A stretch of 64,000 nt of DNA from Struthio camelus (taxonomy: Eukaryota > Chordata > Aves > Struthioniformes > Struthionidae). Made by a program: the position numbers and the translations under genes. Positions 49,062 through 58,808 of the stretch are shown piece by piece. The notes below the pieces were generated by a model. The model saw nothing but the letters and a program-made list of their open reading frames with translations, searched no databases and was not told the origin of the DNA. The stretch's first letter is position 1, and the number at the start of each line of letters is the position of its first letter. The stretch is from assembly GCF_040807025.1 (NCBI RefSeq), contig NC_090982.1, forward strand, positions 89,529,463 through 89,593,462. Direction: 5' to 3'.

Positions 49062-49432
49062 CCCCGCCCCCGGCCCCGGCCCCGCCCCGCGCAGCCCAAT
49101 CCCCGCCCCGCCCCGGCCCCGCCCAGCGCAGCCCAATCCCCGCCCCGCCCCGGCCCCGCCCAGCGCAGCCCAATCCCCGCCCGGCCCCGCCCCCGGCCCC
49201 GCCCCGCGCAGCCCAATCCCCGCCCCGCCCCGCCCCCGCCCCGGCCCCGCCCCGCGCAGCCCAATCCCCGCCCCGCCCCGGCCCCGCCCCCGCACAGCGC
49301 AGCCCAATCCCCGCCCCGCCCCCGCCCCGCCCCCCGCCCCGCGCAGCCCAATCCCCGCCCCGCCCCCGCCCCGGCCCCGCCCCGCGCAGCCCAATCCCCG
49401 CCCGGCCCGCCCCCGCCCCCTCCCGGCCCCGC
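49062..49432. promoter_or_regulatory. Tandem CCAAT/GC-box array, eight units
   Basis: Units of 37-48 bases each hold gcgcagcccaatccccgccc. A CCAAT box therefore sits beside GC boxes (CCCGCCCC), repeated eight times. CCAAT starts are at 49096, 49133, 49170, 49213, 49261, 49304, 49348 and 49391. NF-Y and Sp1-family factors are the established binders of these motifs. It follows the E-box array almost directly and ends in a CpG-rich stretch to about 49,560. Confidence 0.92.
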
Positions 49433-52400
49433 AGCTGGCCCCGCTCCGCGCTGCCCGGCACCCCGCTGCCTCCCGGGCGGCCCCCCCGGCCCGTCCCGTC
49501 CCGCCGGGCGCCCCGTGTCCTCGGGAAGCGGCCAAGCGCGGCGCGGACGCGCGGTTCCCCTCCCTCAGCTCTCGCGGGTGCCCGGTTACGCCATTCCAAT
49601 CCCACTTCCCGCTTCCTTTTGTGGTTTATTCCCAGGGCAGAAGTAAGTGGAAGCGAGGTCTAAATAACGTCCAGACCTATATTCTGTTACCTGCATGCTT
49701 CATTTCAGATGCTCCGGGTTCTAGATTGACCCACTTATCCCAGCGACCATCCCAATCTATGACAGCCCAAGGGGCACCCGACGCGTTTAACTGCTGCCCC
49801 AGGAACTGTATAGCTCAAACATGCCGATCTTGTCCCTTTTGGCATTGCTTGTCATGTCCCTGTCTGCCTTCCTGCCCACAGACAACGCAAGGTCTTGCCA
49901 GGAGCTAGGATCAGCGCTTCAGGAAACCCCCCTGCCCGTGGGGTGCGCCAGTCTCCCCCGCCTCCCCGGCCCGCTGCCCTCTTGGAGGAAGGACACATGA
50001 AAAGGCCACGCAGCACATCCCAGGTGCAGTTTGGGCTCTGCTGTCAAGCCCACCTGGAGACCCTGCTCAGTGTGCAGCGGTTCGGCCAGTGCCACGCAGC
50101 CTCAGGGGCCCGAGGCCGTCCCTGGGAAGCATCCCTCTGACTTTTGAGTCAGTCTGCCCCTTCTCGACCTCAGCAGCGGTGGAGGAAGGGCTTGAGCAGA
50201 ATAAGAGCGACGCTACACAAAGGTGCTTGGGAAGCTGGCTCTAGTTCTCATGTGGCCAAAGTCGCTGGAGTGAATACGTGTGTGTGCTGCATACCCAGGA
50301 AATGAAGAAAGCTGGCCCAGGAGCCAAGGCACTATCTGAGGACTTGGGAGATATCTGGACAGACTCCAGGTGGGATCCTAAGCACAGGCACCACGAGCAC
50401 CCGTGACTTGGCCTCCAGCTATGGCACCAGAAGAGCAGGAGGTCTCGTAGAGCCTGTCGTGTGTGCCAGGCCTCTGTGGGTGACTCGGATTGCCTTGCGG
50501 GGTCTCAAATGGCACCAGATGCCTGTGCTTAGGTAACTCAGTCATGCTGTCCCTGTCTGAGCTTGGGTGCCATGTTTCTCTATGCCTCAGTTTCCCTGCA
50601 TGTCAAATGGCACTCCCCATGCCACAGGGGCAATGTCAGATAAACTGGAAAGCTTTTTGTTAGCATGTTACAGGGGAAGGAGGGAGGCAGCATGTTTATG
50701 ATGGGTTCATCATAAACAAGGAAGCCCCAAGCAGCTGGGGCTTTGCCTGCCACACAAGCCGTCCTGTGTTTGAGCCACGCTGCAACCGGCAGTGGCATTT
50801 CAGTAGGAGAGAGCTAACGGGAAGCCAATCTTCTGAGGAGCCCTTTGCTTAAAAGCGTTGCTCAAAAACAGCATCCCCTCCTTCAGGTTCTGGGTTTGCC
50901 CAGAGGGCTGTCTCTTACTCCCTGCTGAGAAGGAGACAAAGTAGGGACACCTGACCTACCTGAGCTGGTCAGCAGCTGGGACCCCATCCTCTTTGCTCAC
51001 CCAAACACTCCCTCCTGTAGCAATGGCTGAAAGTCTTCAGGTCTCACCGCTTCTTACCTCCATCCAAACTCCTGCTCCTGTGATTAAACTCCCTCCTGAA
51101 TACAAAGGCTGAGAGCAGTCCTTGAGGTCTTGCTTAGCTGACCTTAATCCCTACACAAGACCAAATATTTCAGAGATAATTTCATGGTTCTTAATGGGGC
51201 AGATAATATGTCATATGACAGAGGAATGATCGCCTAATGATGTCACCAAATTTTCACACTGTGCATTGGTAGGACACGGAGATGCTAACAGAGAAGAGAG
51301 ACAATATTCATTCCACCAGAAAAAATGGTAACGTTATCAGGGTGACAGAGTCCTGGTCTAGACAGCATCTCCTTCCTTGCTTTTTGTTCTCTTTGCTCTC
51401 TTTGATTTATTTTATTCTAACATTTTTCTCCTATGACAGGGTTTTGTAAACGGGTACTCAGTGGTTGGCAAATTACAGAAGGAAGTTGATAAAGTTCCAA
51501 GGTTTATCTCGCATGGCATCAGGGTCCCAGGAAGATGCTGACCGTATGGAAGAAAGAACCTGCGCGTCTAGCCCAAAGAGCACTGCAGCCAAAGGGGAAC
51601 CCCTTGAATTAGTGCCTGCTGGAAGTGGACTTCATTTTAAACCCCAACAGACTGAACCGAAAAAGAGTGTGGCTGGGAACTTTGACCAGACACTTGAGAT
51701 TTGCAACAGTGATCATTCAGTGCATTAGTAAAATGTTATTCAAAATCCCTGACAGACGTAGCTGAGGCAGCTGGAAAGAAGACCCTTCATCTCACCGTCA
51801 TGCCTGCAGGGGCTAGCATGCCCTCAGCAGAGGAAGGAAGCAGTACTGCCTCCCCCCACCCCACCTGCAGCTCAGAATAGAAATTTAAACTGTGACTGAG
51901 TTCTGTGTGTTTTAACCTAAGGGGCTGTGACCTGTCCTGGCACGATGGCCGGCCCTCTGCTGCAGAGGGGATGACAGCCGGGGTTACTAACGGGTACTCA
52001 CCTCTACAGCCATCTCTCCTGACCCCTTCCACCAGGGACTGAGGGTCAGCCCTGGACTAAGAGCCAGTCTTGCTCCACTGGAAAGCAGCTGAGCTGAACT
52101 TCATGTCAAAACTCTCCTTGACTTAAATAGGCCAGGACTGCCTTGCGAGTTTGCTTGAATACTGGCAGGATTTTGAACAGAGGTGGGAAGGAATTAGAAT
52201 AGATTAGAATAGATTTTTCTGCTTGAGAAATGGTGGCATTGAGACCAAGTTTCATGATGACATTTTTCACATAACTATTAATTCAGACGCCTTCAAAGCT
52301 CTTTATGATCATTGTCTTCTCTTCTGCAGAGCTCAGGCTATTGACCTGTACAAAACTTTACAGAGTGCTTCCGTATATTGAGCTTGGGATTTCTGACTGA

Positions 52401-54390
52401 GCAAAGATGGCCAGGCCTGATGGAAAGACTCCTCATGAGAGTCCACCAAAGAGCTCTCCACGTTTAACATCTTAATGGCAAATCACCCAGAATTAACATC
52501 ATCTGTCAATGGGGACACTGCTGCAGATGAAACAGATGCAGAGACGGTGGCTTGATTTTACTTTCCCAGAACACTGAAGCCAAAGGCAAAGTGGACAACG
52601 TAATGGTCTGCATAATATAAGGAAATATATAACCACTCATCCTCTCTCTCTGATTAAAAAATTTGATGCTCAGACTGGTCATGTGGGATTTACCTGGAGA
52701 TGTATCAGAAGGCTTCCCACCCAAAGCTGGGGTCCTAGTTCAGCCTGTTCATCCAGCAAACACAACGGGGAAGGAAAGGGGAAAGAGTTCCTCAGATTCT
52801 GGCTCTGGCTTCCCTCCCCAAGGCCAGTTTGACCACGGGAGAGTCCAGTTTGACTGGCAGAAGACATAAATTGTCTTGCCTCCCATTCCTGGCAGGGTTT
52901 GCCCCTCCTCACTCGTCGTCTAGTAGTAGTCATCTACCCTGTGTTGAGGAAGTTACCCCTAGGAGCAGGGATCTGTGCCCTTCAACAGGTGGTGAGGAGT
53001 CATCTCCATGTAGCAGCCCCTCCCAGGAGTCTCTTGGGATGGGACAACCTACTGGCCCATATTCAGGACACTGAGCAAAGACCCCATTACTCTTTGGAAA
53101 ATTCATATTTACAGCTTCACCAGCCAAAACCTACACAATTCCACGAGTAGCACGCCATTGCTGACAAATCCTGTCCTACAAGCCCACCTCTTCCAAAAGG
53201 CGGTATCCCACGGTTAGCATAATGACACTCTCTGTCTGTAATCATCTTGCTCAGTAGAGTACTCAACTTGCAAGGCCTTTCATCTAGCTATTTTTTAGGG
53301 GAAAGGAAAGTAGTGACATTGTAAAAGAGTTGATTTCTTAATCTTTTCACTTGCAACGTTTTATTGGTATAATTCTTCCTTTAGAACTTCAAATGTTGCA
53401 AGGAAGTCAAATATAGACACTAAAAATACTAGCTTGCTAATACAGTTTAAGCAAAAGAAGAAATAGAGCACTCAGAAAAGGCCAGGCTAATAGCCTTAGC
53501 AAAGTTAGAGTAAAGAAGTGGTTAAGGATCTAGATGATTTAATCCAGTTTTAAGAAAAGGTTTTACAGTGAGCAATTAGATGCTGGTTAAGGAATTAATC
53601 ACTAATGGGTCATTAACTCTGACTGCTATTGTACAGTTAACAAGCTGAGGCAGGATTATTAGACTCAGCACCCAATTAAGGAGGAGGAGATATTTACAAC
53701 AAACTGAACAAATGGGCTTTCAAGATGGAATGGGACAGTTTGAAAGAAAGTGTAGGAACACAGAAAACCAGAGACGGTACAAGGAAGATGCAGGTTTGCA
53801 TATGCCAAGTTCTGTCACTTAATTCATTTGAAAAATAGTTCCCTCTCTGTGTTCACTTATCCATGTTTAGCTGGATAAAAAAATTTTTTTCGTGCTTTCC
53901 CTGAAGGACATGACTACACACTTTATCTCTGTGTGTGGAGAATCGGTTTTGGGGTTCACATGTCCAACATACTGCAGAAGGCCTTCTTAATGCGTCAGTA
54001 AAAGAACAATCACCATAAGCTGACATAACTCTGTTGGTGGTGGGGGGGTTTTTTGGTTTCTTTTGCTTGCAGGTTTTGGATGAAGGCATTAATAAATGTG
54101 AATAGGAATCCTCAGTTGCTATTTCTGATGTCCTGTTGGTAGATGACCAACTACCTACTAGTGGCTGTCCAGGACATTGAGGCTTATAATCAAGCCTCAA
54201 TGCTGATTAGAGCGCTAATCAAAGAGTCAAGAGAGTCTTTCCAGTGACCTTACAGGAGAACACAGAGAAATTGGAGCCCAGGTGGGCAAAAAGTAGTGGT
54301 GGGAAAATATTGAAGAACATCACTGAAATCTTAGGCTGCTACTTGTTAGTCCTCAGCAATAAGCCTGCGTAGCAGTTTTCAGGCAACAGT
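49433..54390. other. GRP-RAX intergenic DNA, right part
   Basis: CpG-rich to about 49,560 and then ordinary unique DNA. A possible splice acceptor and donor flank a few codons at about 49,634-49,642, too short to call. An 11-base inverted repeat lies at 54175-54202. No gene, RNA or clear mobile element was recognised. Confidence 0.5.
54175..54202. repeat. 11-base inverted repeat
   Basis: CATTGAGGCTT and AAGCCTCAATG are separated by 6 bases and form a perfect stem. Confidence 0.8.
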
Positions 54391-54399
54391 TAAAATGTA

Positions 54400-55300
54400 C
54401 TCACATGTAGGAGGGCTTTCGGCATCGCAGCCACAGCTGGGCAGCAGCCAAGCAGCAGCGAGCCCGGCGGAGGACGAGCCAGCAGAGCCTGTGCAGTCGC
54501 CCACCGGAGCGCGCCTGCTCCCGACCACGGAGCCCAAGGTGCGCGGCACTTCTCCAGCGCACCAGGAGGAGGAGGAGGAGGAGGCGGCAGCATCCTGCCC
54601 CAGGCACCGGCGGGGATGTGGCGCCCCGCAAGGCTGCAGGCAGGACCTGCTGGGTGATGCAGACCGAGGGGCCCCGGACCCAGCCGGGCAGCGGAAGCCA
54701 CGCGTCTCGCCCTGCCCCAGAAGCTGACTGGGGCCCTCAGCCTCCGGGAGCCGTCCTGGCGGCCCGAGGCGGCGAGGTGCCCGGCCGGGCCGAGGGCAGC
54801 GGCCCGGCTGGCGGCGGGAAGCTGCGGGCAGGGGGGGAGGAGGAGGAGGAGGAGGAGGCTGTTGGGGGATCCCCATCGCTCCAGACCGCAAACGGGGCTG
54901 GGAAGGGGCGCTGAGGCTGCTGTCTGAGGTTGAAAAGCTGCCCGAAGGGAAGCGCAACAAAGCTGGCGCTCGCTCCCGCCAGAGCCCTTGGAGACAGGCG
55001 CAGGTCGCGCTGGAAGCCGGCCTTCCTCCGGCCACCGCGAGCGGGGAGCGCTCCCCGGCCGCGCCGAACCTCCCCGGCGCACCACGAGGGCCGCCGCGCC
55101 GGGCCCCGGCCCCCTCTCAGCGCCCCCTGGCCGGCGCAGCAGCGGTGGGCCTGCTCGGCGGGACCCTGCTGCCGGCCCGGCCCCGGCCCCGGCCAGACCG
55201 GGGGAGAAGCCAGCGGCCCCGGGGCTGGCCGGGGACGCGCCGCGGCGAGCCTGGGCAGGGTCCCACCCGCCGTGAGCAGAAGGGCCCAGCTCAGCATCCT
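54400..55300. promoter_or_regulatory. Orphan CpG-rich block 3' of RAX
   Basis: CpG-dense DNA about 0.4-1.3 kb beyond the RAX stop codon, with two GGA trinucleotide tracts (about 54564-54583 and 54836-54858). No exon, poly(A)-linked gene or TATA box was recognised. It may drive an antisense or non-coding transcript, or be an exonic CpG island of an unrecognised gene. Confidence 0.4.
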
Positions 55301-55467
55301 GCCCCGCTGTGAGAAACGCGATGGAGGCCCCTCGCGTAGGTTGTGCCATTTCATGCTACAAAACCAGCGGGAAGCAAACAAAAAACAAAAAGGAAAACAA
55401 AACCCAGCAAGGCAACGCAGGCCTCAGTTCCCAGCCGCCTTACGCAGCTCTTGGCCCTACCGCAGCT

Positions 55468-55473
55468 TTTATT
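55468..55473 (-). terminator. RAX: Poly(A) signal, RAX
   Basis: AATAAA on the - strand (TTTATT on +) lies about 260 bases after the RAX stop codon. It gives a short 3' UTR ending near 55,450. Confidence 0.65.
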
Positions 55474-55731
55474 GCGACTAAGGTGTCCGGTCGAGGAGGG
55501 AGAGCAGAAGAGATGGTTCCTAAGCTAGACTCGGGCCCCTAACTGCAGGGCAGGCGGGAAGGGGTTTGGGAAGAGCCAGGATACAAAGCAAGCCAGGGAG
55601 AGGACAGCTGCCGGCAGGAGCAGCCCTCCTTGGCCGGCCCTCCGGGGCAGCCGGGGGGACGAGGGGCCCCTCGGTCACCTCAGCACGCACCCTCCCTGCT
55701 GGGTTTTTCCCCTGGTGCAGGAGGACGGGCT

Positions 55732-56184
55732 TCAGAGCGTCTGCCAGGGTTTGCCGATGGACTGGATGTGCTCCTTGGCCTTCATCCGTAAGGCGGCAAT
55801 GCTGGTGTTGCGCGGGTCCGTCTCGTCCAAGGGGAACTTGTCCACAAAGGTGGCTCCGCACTGGTAAGGCGGCGGTGGCCCCATGGCCCCCAAGGGCTGC
55901 AGCGTGTGGGTCACCGCCGGAGAGTTCAGGAAGGGCGGCGGCGTGTAGCTGCCGGGCAGGCTCTGCGGCGAGGCCACGAAGCCGGGCAGCGTCGGCAGGG
56001 CCGCGCTGCTGGGCGCGGGCGGGCTGAGCCACGTCTCCAGCGGCAGGTTGCCGCCGAGGGGGCCCATGGGCGCCGGCTGCGGCGAGCGGTTGAAGGAGAG
56101 GATGGGCGAGTCCTGCAGCTTCATGGAGGTCACTTCCAGCTTCTCCTGCCGCCGCCACTTGGCCCGTCTGTTCTGAAACCACAC
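55732..56184 (-). CDS. RAX: RAX exon 3 (homeodomain helix 3 and OAR)
   Basis: The - strand acceptor is GTGTGCTTGCAG. It encodes [17 protein letters not shown], a proline-rich middle (TPPPFLNSP) and the OAR domain, ending in TGA at 55732-55734. Confidence 0.97.
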   Translation of the reverse strand: MWFQNRRAKWRRQEKLEVTSMKLQDSPILSFNRSPQPAPMGPLGGNLPLETWLSPPAPSSAALPTLPGFVASPQSLPGSYTPPPFLNSPAVTHTLQPLGAMGPPPPYQCGATFVDKFPLDETDPRNTSIAALRMKAKEHIQSIGKPWQTL

Positions 56185-57796
56185 CTGCAAGCACACCCCC
56201 GTTAGCGGGGCTGCCCGGCGGCACGGGCGCCCACGGACGGCAGAGGCTCCCCCCGGGCGCAGCGGCACCCGCCCCACGCCGCGGAGCCCCCAAAACGCAG
56301 GGGCAGGAGGAGGCCGGGCGCGCGGCCCGGGGCGGGCAGCGGGTTTCGGAGCCGCGTCCCCGCGGGCTGGGCGGACGCGGAGCCTCTTGTTTGGGCGAGA
56401 GCGGGCGGCCGGGCTGCGCCCCGCGCCGGCACTGGCGCCAGCGCCGCGGGTGGGAAGGAGCGCGGAGTGGGGCCGCGGCGGAGCCGGCCCCCTGCCCAGC
56501 CTGCCCGTCGGGGCTGGGGCGCCGCTGCCCCACCGCGCCGGCTCGCAGCGGGTCCGGCCGCCCCGGCTGCCCCGGCCAGGACATGCTGCGGCCCCGCGGC
56601 ACCCGGACGGAAAAGGACCCGGCACGGCCGCGTCCCCCTGCGTCCCGCTGTACCCCACCGTGTCCCGCGGCCGTGTCCTGCAGCTGTGCCCCACCGTGTC
56701 CCGTGGCCGTGTCCTGCCGTGTCCCCCTGTGTCCCACGGCCGTGTCCCCGTGTCCCCCCGTGTCCCACTGTGTCCCGCAGTTGTGTCCTGCCGTGTCCCC
56801 CCGTGTCCCGTGGCCGTGTCCCGCTGTTTCCCCCAGCCATATCCCCCCGTGTCCCACCATGTCCCGCGGCCGTGTCCTGCAGCTGTGCCCCACCGTGTCC
56901 CGTGGCCGTGTCCTGCCATGTCCCACCGCGTCCCGACGTGTCCCCCCGTGTCCCACTGTGTCCCGCGGCCGTGTTCTGCCGCGTCCCCCCGTGTCCCGTG
57001 GCCGCATCCCACCGTGTCCCGCGGCTGTGTCCGGCTGTTTCCAGCGGCCGCATCCCGCCGTGTCCCGCGGCCGTGTCCCGCCGTGTCCCCCCGTGTCCCG
57101 CGGCCGGGGCCGGGGCCGGGCGGGCCGGAGGCGCTGCCCGTCGGGGCCGCTGGGGCGCGGGGCGGCGCCGGTCCGCGGTGCCGGCGCCGGGGGCCTCCCG
57201 GGGCCGTGGGGGCGGCGGGCGTTACCTGCACGCGGACTTCGGGGAGGTTGACCTTCACGGCGAGCTCCTCGCGGCTGTACACGTCGGGGTAGTGGGACTT
57301 CTCGAAGGCGCGCTCCAGCTCGTGGAGCTGGTAGGTGGTGAAGGTGGTGCGGTTCCGCCGGTGCTTCTTCTTGGGCTGCTCCTCCTCCGACGGCTTCCCC
57401 TCGCCGCCGCTGCCGGCCGGCAGCTCGGGGCTGGCGCCGCCGGGGCAGAAGGGCTCTGGCAGGGGGAGAGAGGCGGTCACCGCCGGGCCAGGCGCCCGCG
57501 GAGGCGCCCCCCGGCCCCCGCCCGCCGCGCTCACCTCGGGGGCGCCCGGCGCGGCCCGGCGGCGGCTCCGCGGGGCCCCGGGGGAGGCCGCGCCGGGCGC
57601 CGCGCCGCGCCGCCTCCTTGGCAGCGGCGGCGGCGGCGGGCGGGAGGGGGCCGAGCAGCCCGTCCTCCTTGGCGAAGCCCAGGATGGCCTCGATGCTGTG
57701 CAGCCGCGACGCCGGGCCGCCGGGGCTCCGCGCCGCCGGCGCCGACAGCGCGAAGGCGCCCTCGGCCATGGCGAGCGGGGCGCCGGGCGGGTGCAT
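55732..57796 (-). CDS. RAX: RAX, retina and anterior neural fold homeobox (complete, three exons)
   Basis: On the - strand the coding exons are 57796-57535, 57455-57226 and 56184-55732, totalling 945 nt (314 residues). RAX is a paired-like homeodomain transcription factor that specifies the eye field, retina and hypothalamus. The octapeptide HSIEAILG is at residues 33-40. The homeodomain is at about 119-178 ([20 protein letters not shown] and on), with W48 at 166, Q50 at 168 and N51 at 169. Q50 places it in the Q50 paired-like class. The OAR domain ([16 protein letters not shown]) is at about 291-306 and the C-terminus is IGKPWQTL. The exon 2/3 junction falls in the homeodomain just before VWFQNRR, as in other RAX genes. 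The start [13 protein letters not shown] aligns with the mammalian MHLPGCAPAMADG start. Homeodomain residue 36 is V where I recall G in human. Order beside GRP supports RAX over RAX2. Intron 1 is only 79 bp, and intron 2 and the upstream DNA carry tandem arrays. Confidence 0.96.
56645..57108 (-). repeat. CCGTGTCCCG array in RAX intron 2
   Basis: About 460 bases of degenerate 10- to 12-base units (ccgtgtcccg, cggccgtgtcc) occupy nearly half of the 1,041-bp intron 2. The RAX coding strand is the G-rich one. Long open frames through it are repeat artefacts. Confidence 0.93.
57226..57455 (-). CDS. RAX: RAX exon 2 (most of the homeodomain)
   Basis: The - strand acceptor is CCCCTGCCAG and the donor GTAACG. 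It encodes [16 protein letters not shown], the acidic-basic SEEEQPKKK segment and the homeodomain to EVRVQ. Confidence 0.96.
57535..57796 (-). CDS. RAX: RAX exon 1
   Basis: It encodes residues 1-87 plus one base, including the octapeptide and an alanine- and arginine-rich low-complexity tail. The donor on the - strand is GTGAGC. A second in-frame ATG is at residue 10. Confidence 0.92.
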
Positions 57797-58106
57797 GGGG
57801 CGGCCGGGCCGGACCGGACCGGACCGGGCCCGGCGCGGCGAGGCGCGGCGCGGCCGTCCCCCCGGCCCCGGGGCGGCGCGGGCGGCTCTGGCGCGGCGCC
57901 GCCGGCGGACCGGCCTCCTCGGGGCGGGGGCAGGGCCGGGGGGCGGCGGGCCGAGCGGGGGGGGAGGCAGGCTCGGCTCGGCTCGGCTCGGCTCGGCTCG
58001 GCTCGGCTCGGCGTGCCCCGCCGCCCCCGCCGCCCGCAGCCCCCCCGGGCGCCGTCCCGGGCGGCGCGGGGCCAGCGCGGCGCGGCGCAGCCCGACGGGG
58101 CGGGGG
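57797..58106 (-). promoter_or_regulatory. RAX: RAX CpG-island promoter region
   Basis: GC- and CpG-rich DNA immediately upstream of the RAX start, without a TATA box, continuous with the CpG island covering exons 1 and 2. It contains the (GCTCG)8 tract. Confidence 0.6.
57971..58012 (-). repeat. Perfect (GCTCG)8 pentamer tract before RAX
   Basis: Eight uninterrupted copies of gctcg (CGAGC on the RAX coding strand) start 175 bases upstream of the RAX ATG, in the promoter or 5' UTR. It is the same pentamer as the array at 39.6-39.9 kb. Confidence 0.97.
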
Positions 58107-58808
58107 CCGTGCCCCGCGCCGTGCCCCACTCTGCCCCGCGCCGTGCCCCACACTGTGCCCCACTCTGCCCTGCACCGTGACCCACGCTGTGCCCCATGCC
58201 GTGCCCCGCGCCGTACCCCACGCTGTGCCCTGCGCCGTGCCCCACGCCGTGCCCCACTCTGCCCCACGCCGTGCCCCGCGCCGTGCCCCACGCTGTGCCC
58301 CACGCCGTGCCCCACTCTGCCCCGCGCCGTGCCCCACTCTGCCCCACGCCGTGCCCCACTCTGCCCCGCGCCGTGGCCCATGCCATGTCCCGCGCCGTGC
58401 CCCACGCCATGCCCCACTCTGCCCCGCGCCGTGTCCCACTCTGCCCCACACTGTGCCCCACGCCGTGGCCCATGCCATGTCCCGCGCCGTGCCCCACGCC
58501 ATGCCCCACTCTGCCCCGCGCCGTGTCCCACTCTGCCCCACACTGTGCCCCACGCCGTGGCCCATGCCATGTCCCGCACCGTGCCCCACGCTGTGCCCTG
58601 TGCCGTGCCCCACGCTGTGCCCCACTCTGCCCCGCGCCGTGCCCCACGCTGTGCCCCATGCCATGCCCCGCGCCGTGCCCCACGCTGTGCCCTGCTCCGC
58701 ACCCCTCACCATGCCCCACTCTGTGCCCTGCTCCATGCCCTGCGCCATGCCCCACACCGTGCCCCACTCCATGCCCCATGCCGTGCCCCGTGCCGTGCCC
58801 CGCGCCAC
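58107..58808 (-). repeat. GTGCCCCACGC array upstream of RAX
   Basis: About 700 bases of 10- to 11-base units (ccgtgcccca, cgctgtgcccc, actctgcccc) begin about 310 bases upstream of the RAX ATG. The RAX coding strand is G-rich, with core GTGGGGCA. It is open in several frames on both strands because of the repeat. Confidence 0.96.

Noticed and set aside
48262-49605. 447-codon - strand frame rich in WVRPVGP repeats
   Set aside because: It spans the E-box and CCAAT arrays and is explained by them.
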